Of a stretch of DNA of 64,000 nt, positions 28,649 to 38,073 are shown one piece after another. A model generated the notes under the pieces. The model saw only the letters and a program-made list of their open reading frames with translations, was not told the origin of the DNA and searched no databases. The stretch's first letter is position 1. Each line of letters opens with the position of its first letter. This stretch comes from Lachnospiraceae bacterium (lineage in GTDB: Bacteria > Bacillota > Clostridia > Lachnospirales > Lachnospiraceae). Location of the stretch: NCBI GenBank assembly GCA_017624855.1, contig JAGAMF010000004.1:1-64000 (forward strand), read 5' to 3'. Both the position numbers and the translations under genes were made by a program.

Positions 28649-29086
28649 TCACAGCACCGTCAGTCCAAAACCGAAATATAAAATATTCCGAATAATGCAC
28701 TGTACAATCAACAAACCGACTCCCGAATAGATCAAACCTAAAATAGGAAATTTTCGAATTCCGATTTTTTCCGTATGTTTATACAGGAATGTGTTTATCA
28801 TAAAAGCCAGGTACACTCCCACGGAATAAATCACAAAGGGATTGCACAGCACGCTCTTAATAACATGGCCATGTACCAGGTGATAGAACGCCCTCGTTCC
28901 GCCGCAACCCGCACAGTAAATTCCCAACGCGGTTCTGTATATACATCCGCCTTCTCCGCTGATTAAAGCATCGCCTTTCCACCAAAACAGAATAATGGCA
29001 CCAATAAAAAGTACAAACGCGCATTTTCCCACAAAATACCATTCTTCAATAATCTGTTCCGGATGTCTTTTGGTCTTTCCTAACAT
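28649..29086 (-). CDS. DUF2752 membrane protein
   Basis: The 145-residue protein has the DUF2752 signature YCAGCGGTRAFYHL (cysteines 58 and 61), followed by about three membrane helices. The role is unknown; such proteins often accompany small membrane proteins and DUF4190-like proteins in Clostridia. It ends at the shared terminator with the rRNA methyltransferase. Confidence 0.8.
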   Translation of the reverse strand: MLGKTKRHPEQIIEEWYFVGKCAFVLFIGAIILFWWKGDALISGEGGCIYRTALGIYCAGCGGTRAFYHLVHGHVIKSVLCNPFVIYSVGVYLAFMINTFLYKHTEKIGIRKFPILGLIYSGVGLLIVQCIIRNILYFGFGLTVL

Positions 29087-29149
29087 ATCTTTTATCCTTA
29101 TTACCTTACTATCGTATCATCTTCCAAGCTTATGCCTTCGCAACCGCTT

Positions 29150-29620
29150 TTATAAAATCACTTCCAGGCCTACCTTCTGCGGCTTCAAACCGCATTTCTC
29201 ATAAAATCGCATAGCCCCTTCATTGCAGGACCACACATTCAAAGTCACATTGTAAAAACCTTCCGCCTTGGCAAACGCAAGCACATGATCATACAGCTTT
29301 TTACCCACATGCTGTCCCCGCAGGCTTTCATCCACGCACAAATCATCTATGTACAAGGTCTTTACATCCGTGAGGATATTGTTGTTCACATATTGCTGAT
29401 ATACACAAAAAGCATATCCCATAACTTCTCCGTCATCATCTCTGGCCACAAAAATAGGCTTTTCGTTATCCTTGATAATTGCCGCCAATTCCTCATCCGT
29501 ATATTTTTTCACATCCGCCTTAAACAAGTCAGGTCTTCCTTCATGATGCACCATAAGTACCTGTTTTAAAAGGCGGTTAATGCCGTCCATGTCTTCCAAT
29601 GTTCCGCGCCCGATTGTCAT
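29150..29620 (-). CDS. GNAT-family N-acetyltransferase
   Basis: The 156-residue protein has the acetyl-CoA pyrophosphate loop RGQHVG (101-106) after the LYIDDLCVDE strand, and the NVWSCNEGAMRFYEKCGLK end typical of GNAT enzymes. The acceptor is unknown. It starts 53 bases after hydF on the same strand and may be transcribed with it. Confidence 0.88.
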   Translation of the reverse strand: MTIGRGTLEDMDGINRLLKQVLMVHHEGRPDLFKADVKKYTDEELAAIIKDNEKPIFVARDDDGEVMGYAFCVYQQYVNNNILTDVKTLYIDDLCVDESLRGQHVGKKLYDHVLAFAKAEGFYNVTLNVWSCNEGAMRFYEKCGLKPQKVGLEVIL

Positions 29621-29673
29621 ACTAAGCCTCCCTAGCCTATCTTAATTCGTTATATGCCTTATGCCGGCCTCCG

Positions 29674-30867
29674 TTACGCTTGTGTGCCAAAAGGCTCCAT
29701 GCTTCGTTTCAGGATACCATTCATATGGGCAATCGCCATGCCATAATTGGTCATGGACACCGATGCCTCACGACACCCCGCCATACGCCGTCCCATCACC
29801 TGTTCGGTTAAAGTACAGCCGCCGCAATGAACCACCAGCGCATACTCATGCAAATCTTCCGGGAAATCCCCTCCGGATGTAAAAGAAAACGCAATCTCTT
29901 TTCCGGTGTATTTGCGAATCCATCCGGGTAATTTTACGCTTCCGATGTCTCCACACTGTCTGTGGTGGGTACAGCCTTCCGCCATAAGAATTTTATCGCC
30001 GTCTTTTAAAGTATCCAAAACGCGCGCTCCCGCTACCAATGTTTCCAGACTGCCTTTGTATCGTGCAAACAGAATCGAAAAAGATGTAAGCATAATATCT
30101 TCCGGCACAATCTGTGACACTCTGCCAAATGCCTGAGAATCCGTAATCACAAGTTTTGGTTTCGTTCCCACTTTCTTCAAAGTATCCGCGAACTCCGTAT
30201 CTTTGCACACCACGGTAATCACGCCTGCCTCCAACAGCTCGCGTATCGTCTGTTGTTGCGGCAATATCAAACGCCCCTTGGGCGCCGCCTCATCGATGGG
30301 CACCACCAGAATCACCACATCTCCCGGCTCCGTCAAATCCGCCACCAGAACCCGTTCCGTTTTCTGCGCCTTTCCCATAGCTGCAATTCGCTCTTTTAAT
30401 TCGAGGATGTGATATCCTGTAGCCGCGCTGACCCAAATGCCTTTATCGTCTGCGGACTCCGATTGTTCCCCGTACTCATCAGCCTTATTATAAGCAACAA
30501 TGTATGGTACCTTCAACGCATCCAACAACTGTACCAAATCCTCGTCCGCCTTCTGCATGCCCTTCGTACCGTCAACAACCATTACCGCCAGATTTACTTC
30601 TTTCAGCATGGCTTGTGTCTTTTGAACGCGAAGCTCACCTAAGGCGCCTTCATCATCCAGCCCCGGCGTATCTATAATCACCACCGGTCCCAAAGGCAAA
30701 AGCTCCATGGCCTTTTTTACCGGATCCGTAGTGGTTCCCGCCACATCCGATACCACGGCAAGTTCCTGCCCCGTTACCGCATTGACAAGACTGGACTTAC
30801 CGGCATTGCGCATGCCGAAAAAGCCGATATGTATTCTCTCTGAGGAGGGGGTATCATTCAAGCCCAT
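29674..30867 (-). CDS. hydF: [FeFe] hydrogenase maturation GTPase HydF
   Basis: The 397-residue protein has a TrmE-like GTPase domain with P-loop GMRNAGKSS (18-26) and DTPGLDD (66-72). The C-terminal iron-sulfur site is C299-T-H301 with C348-GG-C351, the HydF pattern. HydF is the scaffold that builds the 2Fe subcluster and passes it to the hydrogenase. It is the last of hydE-hydG-hydF in this string. The hydrogenase itself is not in the window. Confidence 0.95.
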   Translation of the reverse strand: MGLNDTPSSERIHIGFFGMRNAGKSSLVNAVTGQELAVVSDVAGTTTDPVKKAMELLPLGPVVIIDTPGLDDEGALGELRVQKTQAMLKEVNLAVMVVDGTKGMQKADEDLVQLLDALKVPYIVAYNKADEYGEQSESADDKGIWVSAATGYHILELKERIAAMGKAQKTERVLVADLTEPGDVVILVVPIDEAAPKGRLILPQQQTIRELLEAGVITVVCKDTEFADTLKKVGTKPKLVITDSQAFGRVSQIVPEDIMLTSFSILFARYKGSLETLVAGARVLDTLKDGDKILMAEGCTHHRQCGDIGSVKLPGWIRKYTGKEIAFSFTSGGDFPEDLHEYALVVHCGGCTLTEQVMGRRMAGCREASVSMTNYGMAIAHMNGILKRSMEPFGTQA

Positions 30868-30954
30868 GTCGCTCTCCTTTCCATAAAAATCTTTCTAAAA
30901 TCAAACACTATAAAAATTCGTCTTTTATTCTGTCCACATAAATATTCTAAAATC

Positions 30955-32403
30955 TTAGAATCTGAAATCTCTGGAATTTGAATTTTTAATTGCCTCAATA
31001 TTTTCCTTGGCAATCTCTCTGGTGCGGTCTCTTGGAATCCGCTCCAACTCCTTCTCCACCAAGGCAAAACCGGTCTTCTTCGTCTCTTCCGATGCATAAT
31101 CCATCAGATACTCCGTCAGTGTCATCAACGCATTGGGATGGCAGCAATTGAGAATCTGTCCGCTTTTACACAAAGACATAAAACGGTCGCCGGTGCGTCC
31201 TTCGCGATAGCAGGCCGTACAGAAAGAAGGAATATGTCCGTTGTCCATAAGCCATTTTACCACTTCGTCCAAAGAACGCTGATCGGACACATCAAACTGC
31301 TCCGAATCATGAGGTCTTTCCTCTTCGGTATAACCGCCTACCGAAGTTCTGGAACCGCCGCTGATTTGAGAAATACCCAAACGCAGAACCCGCTCACGAA
31401 CCTTTTCATTCTCTCTGGTAGAAATAATCATTCCGGTATAAGGCACCGCAAGTCTTATGCAGGCAATAATCTTTTCAAATTTATCATCAGACAATGAATT
31501 GTCAAATTCATCCGGGTCAATGTCATCGGCCTTCTTCAATCTGGGAACGCTGATGGTATGAGGTCCCACGCCATGCACAGCCTCCAAATGCTCCGCATGC
31601 ATAATCAGTCCTGCAAATTCGTACTTATAGGTTTCCAAACCAAACAATACACCAAGTCCCACATCATCAATGCCGCCTTCCATGGCACGGTCCATGGCTT
31701 CGGTATGATAATCGTAATCATGCTTGGGTCCAGTGGGATGAAGCTTTAAATAACTCTCTTTGTTGTATGTTTCCTGGAATAAAATATAGGTTCCGATGCC
31801 GGCTTCTTTTAACTTGCGATAGTTCTCTACCGTAGTTGCCGCAATATTTACATTCACGCGACGGATGGCTCCGTTTTTATGATGAATGCTGTATATCGTA
31901 TTGATACATTCCAAAATATATTCAATAGGGTTGTTTACCGGGTCTTCGCCGGCTTCTATGGCCAGACGCTTATGGCCCATATCCTGCAAAGCGATTACCT
32001 CTGCCTTAACCTCTTCCTGTGTCAGTTTCTTACGGGTAATGTGCTTGTTTTTTAAATGATACGGACAATACACGCATCCGTTCACGCAGTAGTTGGAAAG
32101 ATAGAGGGGCGCAAACATTACGATACGGTTTCCGTAGAATGCCAGCTTAATTTCTTCCGCAATTTTATATATTTCTTCTACCTTCTCAGGTATTTCGCAA
32201 GCCAGCAACACCGCCGCCTCCCGGTGGGTAAGCCCCTTGCATACCAACCCGTTGCCATCCTTTTTCGGTCTTGCTTTTTCTAAAATTTCATCAATCAGTT
32301 CAACATTGTTTTTGTTTGCTTCCCCATATTCAATTGTTGCCAAAATCTCCCCATCATGTATAAACTCTTCTGCCTTTAAAGACTTTGGATTATATACTGC
32401 CAT
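30955..32403 (-). CDS. hydG: [FeFe] hydrogenase maturase HydG (tyrosine lyase)
   Basis: The 482-residue radical SAM enzyme has C106, C110 and C113 (CVNGCVYC) for the first cluster and C395, C398 and C421 (CTAC then CX22C) for the second, which together mark HydG. It cleaves tyrosine to yield the CO and CN ligands of the H-cluster. It lies between hydE and hydF. Confidence 0.96.
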   Translation of the reverse strand: MAVYNPKSLKAEEFIHDGEILATIEYGEANKNNVELIDEILEKARPKKDGNGLVCKGLTHREAAVLLACEIPEKVEEIYKIAEEIKLAFYGNRIVMFAPLYLSNYCVNGCVYCPYHLKNKHITRKKLTQEEVKAEVIALQDMGHKRLAIEAGEDPVNNPIEYILECINTIYSIHHKNGAIRRVNVNIAATTVENYRKLKEAGIGTYILFQETYNKESYLKLHPTGPKHDYDYHTEAMDRAMEGGIDDVGLGVLFGLETYKYEFAGLIMHAEHLEAVHGVGPHTISVPRLKKADDIDPDEFDNSLSDDKFEKIIACIRLAVPYTGMIISTRENEKVRERVLRLGISQISGGSRTSVGGYTEEERPHDSEQFDVSDQRSLDEVVKWLMDNGHIPSFCTACYREGRTGDRFMSLCKSGQILNCCHPNALMTLTEYLMDYASEETKKTGFALVEKELERIPRDRTREIAKENIEAIKNSNSRDFRF

Positions 32404-32487
32404 TGTTGTATCCTCACATTTCTTTCGTTTTTTATAACATATCTAAAAGCTTTAAAATGTCTTTTCCCTTATTAAAAATAACTGCCG

Positions 32488-33540
32488 TCAATTCCCCTTG
32501 ATATCTCCCCGGTTCGTAACTACCTTGTAACCGATTTCCTCCATGCGTCGCTTTAAGTCTTCCACATTTTGGGCAGCCTCCGTACCGCTGTAAGCCTTAT
32601 TGTCATAGAGTCTGTATTTGCTTCTTGCCTCCATGGGAGATAAATTGGGCATTATAACATTTGCCCCCGCCAGAATTCCTTTTTCCTGTCCCTTATCATC
32701 CAATGTAGCCAACGCCGTAGTTGCCGGTAAAAGAATATTCGGTTGAATCAATCTTATCACAGATAAAAGGTAGCAGGTAAGCTCCACGCTTCCGGGTTTC
32801 ATATCCGCATACCGGGTTGCCTTATGGGGAATAAAAGGTCCGATGCCGCACATGGCCGGCTTAAAAGTTTCAATCCATCTTAAATCCTTGGCCAGCTCTT
32901 TTACCGTCTGCCCGGGACTTCCTACCATAAAGCCGCAACCGGTCTGATAACCGATTTCCTGCAAGTCCTTCAAGCAGCGCATACGATTCTCCAAGGTAAG
33001 TTCACTTGGGTGCAGACTTGCGTAATGCTTCTCGTCCGCCGTTTCGTGCCGCAGCAGATATCTGTCTGCCCCGGCTTCATACAAACGCCGATAGCTTTCT
33101 TTACTTCGTTCCCCCAAGGAAAGCGTGACCGCGCATTCCGGGAAGCGTTCTTTTATGGTGCGAATTATACCGCACAAACGCTCGTCCGTATAAAAGGCAT
33201 CCTCGCCGCCCTGCAATACAAAGGTGCGAAACCCAAGGTCGTAGCCCTCTTCGCAACACCTTAGAATCTCGTCCTCACCAAGACGATAACGCTCACAGTC
33301 CTTATTGCTCCTTCGAATTCCGCAATAAAAGCAGTCGTTTTTACAGTAATTGCTAATTTCAATCAGCCCGCGGATAAAAACATCCCTGCCGTATACCTGC
33401 TCGCGGGCCGCAACTGCCAGCGAAGCCAAACGACATGTGCTCTCTTCGTCCCTATGCTCAATCAAATAAGCATATTCTTCCTCCGTAAGGGAACGGTCGC
33501 TATGCAATTTATCTATGATTAACTCTGTTTTTTTGTCCAT
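32488..33540 (-). CDS. hydE: [FeFe] hydrogenase maturase HydE
   Basis: The 350-residue radical SAM enzyme has C66, C70 and C73 (CKNDCFYC) and the BioB-like HydE core (FVLQGGEDAFYTDERL). It works on an organometallic iron precursor during H-cluster assembly. It lies 30 bases after the thiamine diphosphokinase gene and 84 bases before hydG, all on one strand. Confidence 0.93.
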   Translation of the reverse strand: MDKKTELIIDKLHSDRSLTEEEYAYLIEHRDEESTCRLASLAVAAREQVYGRDVFIRGLIEISNYCKNDCFYCGIRRSNKDCERYRLGEDEILRCCEEGYDLGFRTFVLQGGEDAFYTDERLCGIIRTIKERFPECAVTLSLGERSKESYRRLYEAGADRYLLRHETADEKHYASLHPSELTLENRMRCLKDLQEIGYQTGCGFMVGSPGQTVKELAKDLRWIETFKPAMCGIGPFIPHKATRYADMKPGSVELTCYLLSVIRLIQPNILLPATTALATLDDKGQEKGILAGANVIMPNLSPMEARSKYRLYDNKAYSGTEAAQNVEDLKRRMEEIGYKVVTNRGDIKGN

Positions 33541-33570
33541 ATTTTTGATTTCGATTCTTTATCGATACTT

Positions 33571-34227
33571 TTATTTCAAAATCATAACCGGCAGTTTGCA
33601 TTCCATGCTCTCCTGCCAAATCACCCAAAGCACACCTTCCGCTACCGAAATACTTGCCGGAACGCCCATGAATTCATTACTGACCCCAAGGGCCTTGTTT
33701 CCTTTTAAAACGCCCTCTTCCAGAGGATATTTTAAGCCTTGCAAGGTTACTCCCGCAGCACGCTCTCCCGCGGCAAACACGGAAACCACGCCGTAATATT
33801 CTTTGTCAAAGTGTAAGGTGCCTCGACTAAGGGCCGTCATAGTGCAATCCGGGCACAGGCAGTAGGCCTTCACGCCTTTTTCACTTAAATCCGTAAGCAG
33901 TTGCAGATTCGCCAAGGTGTGATCCAGTCTTCCGCCACCTACGCCAAACAGATACAGGGTTTTGTATCCTTTTTCAACAGCAAGTGACGCCGCCAATGCC
34001 AAATCCGTATCATCCTTTTCCACGAGATGGCAAACCACATTGGCACCCTTAGGACGATACCCCAGGGAATCAAAATCCCCTACAATCAAGTCCGCTTTAT
34101 AACCGGCCTCCTCGATATAAGTAAGACCGCTGTCCGCCGCAATAATATAATCTTCTTTTGAAGGATAAAAGCGGCTTGCATCAAAAGCTCCGCCTCCTAC
34201 AATATAGCAAATTCCGGTCTGCTTCAT
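33571..34227 (-). CDS. thiN: thiamine diphosphokinase
   Basis: The 218-residue enzyme makes thiamine diphosphate from thiamine and ATP. Family motifs are GDFDSLGYRP (about 50-59) and KDDTDLALA (about 70-78), with GGGRLDHTLANL near residue 100. It lies between the TIGR01212 radical SAM gene and hydE. The gene may be in the string only by location, though HydG and thiamine-pathway ThiH are related enzymes. Confidence 0.92.
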   Translation of the reverse strand: MKQTGICYIVGGGAFDASRFYPSKEDYIIAADSGLTYIEEAGYKADLIVGDFDSLGYRPKGANVVCHLVEKDDTDLALAASLAVEKGYKTLYLFGVGGGRLDHTLANLQLLTDLSEKGVKAYCLCPDCTMTALSRGTLHFDKEYYGVVSVFAAGERAAGVTLQGLKYPLEEGVLKGNKALGVSNEFMGVPASISVAEGVLWVIWQESMECKLPVMILK

Positions 34228-34280
34228 CTGTTTACTCCATTCCTTTCAAAAGAACTCATTCTCATGCTAAATTAAAATAA

Positions 34281-35156
34281 TTATTCCTCGCGAAGTGCTT
34301 TGTTCAGTTCGTTCAACACCCGCTTCTTATCTGCGCTCCATGCAGGCGCAATCAGAGTCTTTTTATTCCCATCGCCGGTGAGTCGGTGAATTACCATATC
34401 GGAAGGAATCCGTTCAACGCACTCCCGAATAATTTGAATGTATTCATCCAACGCAAGGGTTTTAAAAGCTCCATCGGCATAATCTTTCGCCAAATCCGTC
34501 CCCTGTATTACATGCAGAAGCTGAAGCTTAATGCCTTCTGCCTTGCTCTGCACCACATAATCCACGGTTCGCAACATATCCTCTTTCGTCTCTCCCGGCA
34601 AGCCGATAATCACATGAGTGATTACTTCTATGCCGATGTCATGAAGTTTTTCTACCGCCCGGTCATAGACTTCGTTGGGATACCCTCTTCGAATGTATTC
34701 CACAGTCTCTTCTTTTACGGTTTGTAAGCCAAGCTCTACCCAGACCGGTTTGATACGGTTGAGCCTTTTAAGCATTGCCAAAATATCTTCCGGCAAGCAA
34801 TCCGGTCTTGTGGCAATGGAAAGCGCCACCACTTCTTCATCTTCCAAGGCTTCGAGGAATTTCGGTTCCAGGAACTCCACGCTGGCGTAAGTATTGGTAA
34901 AAGACTGAAAATAAGCGATGTATTTGCCGCCTTTATTCTTGGCCGCAATTCTTTCCTTGGCTGCTTTTAGCTGTTCCCGAACCGGCAAAGACGCCTCGGT
35001 GGCAAAATCGCCGGAACCTGTATCTGCGCAGAAAATACAACCACCCACCCCAATCGTACCGTCACGATTGGGGCAGGTGCATCCACTACTTAATGCAATT
35101 TTGTATACCTTTGTTCCAAATCTCTCTTGGAGATGTTGATTTAAACTTTTATACAT
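34281..35156 (-). CDS. TIGR01212-type radical SAM protein (YhcC/YtqA family)
   Basis: The protein has 291 residues from the ATG at 35156, which overlaps the last codons of the upstream gene by eight bases. Cysteines 26, 28, 40 and 43 (SGCTCPNR then GGCIFC) form the cluster pattern of this Elp3-like family. The substrate is not established; relatives have been linked to tRNA or oxygen-stress processes. Its coupling to the rubredoxin-type gene upstream is notable. Confidence 0.88.
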   Translation of the reverse strand: MYKSLNQHLQERFGTKVYKIALSSGCTCPNRDGTIGVGGCIFCADTGSGDFATEASLPVREQLKAAKERIAAKNKGGKYIAYFQSFTNTYASVEFLEPKFLEALEDEEVVALSIATRPDCLPEDILAMLKRLNRIKPVWVELGLQTVKEETVEYIRRGYPNEVYDRAVEKLHDIGIEVITHVIIGLPGETKEDMLRTVDYVVQSKAEGIKLQLLHVIQGTDLAKDYADGAFKTLALDEYIQIIRECVERIPSDMVIHRLTGDGNKKTLIAPAWSADKKRVLNELNKALREE

Positions 35157-37920
35157 GATAAATATCTGTATACTCTGCAATCTCTCTGTCTGTTGTGCAA
35201 AGATCCTTTACATTCAAGTCTTCCACATCATAGTGACCGGTAAGTCTTGCATAATTCTTCAAGCCATCAATCATCTCGTTCATATTTGCGGGACGATTTC
35301 TCAATGCAATAACATCTGCACCCATAGCCATAATCTTAGCAAGTTCTTCCGCATCCTTAGCACCGTCTAATGCAATTACAATATCCATATCGGACTGAAC
35401 CGTATTCAGATATTTGGTTGCACGATGTAATGCGTAAGGAAGAGGCACAACACTAAAGTTATTCAGTACTACATAATCAGGCTTTGCAAATACGCAGAAT
35501 TCCAAATCTCTTTCGATTCTTGCGGCACCCATTTTAATACCGATGGGACATCCGTCAGATTCAAGACGAAGGAAGTTAACAACCTGACGCAAATCTTCTT
35601 TGGAGTTGATGGTCTTTTCAATTCCGTTACCGTGTCCTACGATAATCTCAATAGCGTCTGCCTTCTGATAATCTTCACTGGTTAAGCCACTGTTGGGAAT
35701 GTACTGAACCATGTTGTAAGCACCTGTAGAGAATACAGGATTATCCAATACAAGAGGTCTCTCGGAAGCAATACCCAGTACGGTTCTACCTTCCACAGCC
35801 GTTCCTTCCGGCAAAGGCATGGGATTCAACTGTGCAGGCACAATAAGAATCTTCTCAAGGTTGTTGCAGTAAGCGGTTTCTTTTTCTTCGCTTACGCACT
35901 CTTCTTCCGGCATTTCATCTGAAATGCTCTCTTCCGCCTCATACAATTCTTCTGCAAGATTAGCTTTAAATTCGTGATCTTCCTCTTCTTTTTTCTCTTC
36001 TGCAAAATCAACGAACAATTCTTCAATATCTTCTTCGGTTACTTCTTCTTCCACGACTTCATCCATAGTCTTGCTTACGAAGTTAACACCTGCCACCGCA
36101 GAACCGGTAACCGCTCCGGCTTCCACCACATCATCCAAGAAGGACCATGACTTAATGCGGGGCTCTTCGGCTGTCTTTGTCTCTTCCGCATCGGCTTCGA
36201 CAGCTTCATCTTCTGCTGCCGCTTCAACATTTTCAGCTTCGACTGTTTCTTCTGCTTCTACTTCTTCAACTGCTTCTGCTTCCTCAGCTGCTTCAACAGG
36301 CGCATCCTCTGATTCATCCACAAAATCATCTGCATCAACATCCGCAGGAATTACATCAATTTCTTCATCATCAAAGAATACGGAATCATCTTCATCCGAT
36401 ACAGCCACTTCAATCTCGGAAGCAACTTCTTCCGCTTCTGCTTCAACAGCTTCTTCTGCTCCCTCAACCGCATCCTCTCCGGTTACAACTTCAATTCTGC
36501 CACCTTCGGGAACATCATCATCAAATTCAATGGCATCAATTGCCTTAAATACATCTTCTTCCGAAATTGAGGAATCACCGTGATGTTCTTCCTCTTCTTC
36601 ATCCTCAGGGAATGCCGCATCCATCATATTACGGAATGCAATATAGTCCGGATTATCATAGAGGCTTTCTTTCTTCTCTTCCTCTGCAACAGCTTCTTCC
36701 ACAGGTTCAACCACTGCATCGATTGTCATTTCCGTAAAGAAATCATCATCGTTTAATTCATCATCCGCATCTTCGGCATCTGTTCTAAAAGGATACTCCT
36801 CTACCACAGGTTCTTCCTCTGCTACGGTTTCTTCCTCAACAACAGGTTCTTCTACAATTTCTTCCGCAGCCGTTTCTTCCGCTACAACAGGTTCTTCTGC
36901 AGCCGGTTCTTCTGATTCTTCCTCAAAATCCTCGAAGAAAACATCATCCTCATCATCTGCTGCCGGAGTTTCAATCTTCTCTGCAACATCTTCCGTTTCA
37001 GAATAACTTCTAAAAATGACTGCATCAACTGCTTTTGCCTGAGGTTCTTCTGCTTCTTCTGCTTCAACCGCTTCTTCATCAAAGAATTCTTTTACTTCAA
37101 CAGGCTCAGATGTTGCATTCTCTTCCACATCATCTTCCCCGTTAAAAATCTCTTCCACAACAGGCTCTTCCGCAGGCATAACCATGCCAATATTCTCAGC
37201 CTTAACCACCGGTTCATTCTTATCGCCGAAGGGATCGATTACGCGCTGAACAGTACCGCCGCCGCTGTTCCACAAAGGTTTAAAAGGCTCTTCTTCCTCA
37301 TCTGCACCTGAAACAATGTGAGACATGCCCACAGGTTCAGAAGATGAATAAAAGCTTTCGATACGACTACCAAAAGGTGAATCGTCTTCCTTTTCAACTT
37401 CCTGCACAACCGGCGCCTCTTCTTTCTTCTCTTCTCCGCCGATTACGGTTTCAACGGAACCTCTTGCATTGCTGATGGTCCATCCCGTAGTATTGTTGGA
37501 TACCGGTTTGTTTTCAGGTTCCGAACGCAAAGGCGACCAGAACTCCTGTCTTCTTTCTACCACAAAATCAGAAGATGCTTTTACATCTTCATCCTCTTTT
37601 ACCTCTTTATAGATGGAGAAGGGTTCTTCCTTCTCTTCTTTCTCCACGCTAAAAGGAGCAGCCTCTTCTGTTTTCTCAGATACAACTTCTTCCACAGATT
37701 CTTCTTCCTGCGCATCAAAAGGCTCAGCAGCCTTCTCTTCCATAGGTTCTGCCTGTTCTTCTGCTTTCTCTTCCACTACAGGATTGTTGTCTGCATCCAA
37801 AGCGATAAAATTCGCCTTGCTCTCATTGCAAATCGGACATTCACTCAGTTCCTCAAAAGGTCTGCCCGCATGCTGCTCGTTATAAATATAACCGCATACT
37901 TTACATTCGTATTTTGCCAT
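35149..37920 (-). CDS. rubredoxin domain + long acidic linker + glutamate-synthase-like domain
   Basis: The 923-residue protein has three parts. Residues 1-45 form a rubredoxin-type site with C6, C9, C28 and C31. Residues 45-685 are an extremely acidic, Glu/Val/Ala-rich low-complexity stretch, probably disordered. Residues 686-923 match the end of the glutamate synthase FMN domain: PIGIKMGAARIERDLEFCVF, PYALHRATKYLN, and GHYDVEDLNVKDLCTTDRE. The usual glycine-rich DGAEGGTG flavin motif is replaced by NNFSVV, so catalysis or FMN binding is doubtful. It heads the string leading to hydE, hydG and hydF. The function is unknown. Confidence 0.85.
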   Translation of the reverse strand: MAKYECKVCGYIYNEQHAGRPFEELSECPICNESKANFIALDADNNPVVEEKAEEQAEPMEEKAAEPFDAQEEESVEEVVSEKTEEAAPFSVEKEEKEEPFSIYKEVKEDEDVKASSDFVVERRQEFWSPLRSEPENKPVSNNTTGWTISNARGSVETVIGGEEKKEEAPVVQEVEKEDDSPFGSRIESFYSSSEPVGMSHIVSGADEEEEPFKPLWNSGGGTVQRVIDPFGDKNEPVVKAENIGMVMPAEEPVVEEIFNGEDDVEENATSEPVEVKEFFDEEAVEAEEAEEPQAKAVDAVIFRSYSETEDVAEKIETPAADDEDDVFFEDFEEESEEPAAEEPVVAEETAAEEIVEEPVVEEETVAEEEPVVEEYPFRTDAEDADDELNDDDFFTEMTIDAVVEPVEEAVAEEEKKESLYDNPDYIAFRNMMDAAFPEDEEEEEHHGDSSISEEDVFKAIDAIEFDDDVPEGGRIEVVTGEDAVEGAEEAVEAEAEEVASEIEVAVSDEDDSVFFDDEEIDVIPADVDADDFVDESEDAPVEAAEEAEAVEEVEAEETVEAENVEAAAEDEAVEADAEETKTAEEPRIKSWSFLDDVVEAGAVTGSAVAGVNFVSKTMDEVVEEEVTEEDIEELFVDFAEEKKEEEDHEFKANLAEELYEAEESISDEMPEEECVSEEKETAYCNNLEKILIVPAQLNPMPLPEGTAVEGRTVLGIASERPLVLDNPVFSTGAYNMVQYIPNSGLTSEDYQKADAIEIIVGHGNGIEKTINSKEDLRQVVNFLRLESDGCPIGIKMGAARIERDLEFCVFAKPDYVVLNNFSVVPLPYALHRATKYLNTVQSDMDIVIALDGAKDAEELAKIMAMGADVIALRNRPANMNEMIDGLKNYARLTGHYDVEDLNVKDLCTTDREIAEYTDIYHV

Positions 37921-38004
37921 ATGTATCCTCCCTCATTCCGGTAACCCGTTTTTATACCCAAAACATATAGATAAGCATATCATATCTCGGAGTTTTTTTC
38001 AATG

Positions 38005-38035
38005 AAAAACCACAGGCGGGTAAGGCCTGTGGTTT
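38005..38035 (-). terminator. intrinsic terminator after the membrane-anchored paralog cluster
   Basis: An 11-base inverted repeat (AAACCACAGGC at 38007-38017 and GCCTGTGGTTT at 38025-38035) is followed by a T run on the minus strand. It lies 39 bases past the stop of the last paralog. Confidence 0.88.
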
Positions 38036-38073
38036 AGGATGTAAAATAGTTTTATTATCTTTCTTCTAATTCT

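Noticed and set aside
30955-32403. Calling this gene thiH because of the nearby thiamine kinase gene
   Set aside because: The extra C-terminal C395, C398 and C421 cysteines and the flanking hydE and hydF identify HydG.
33541-34280. A thiamine-diphosphate riboswitch near the thiamine kinase gene
   Set aside because: Only 30-53 bases separate the genes on either side, and no characteristic riboswitch core was seen.
36071-36583. A 170-codon plus-strand frame rich in Ser/Ala/Thr
   Set aside because: It is the antisense shadow of the Glu/Ala/Val-rich linker of the gene at 35149-37920; repeat codons leave the other strand open.
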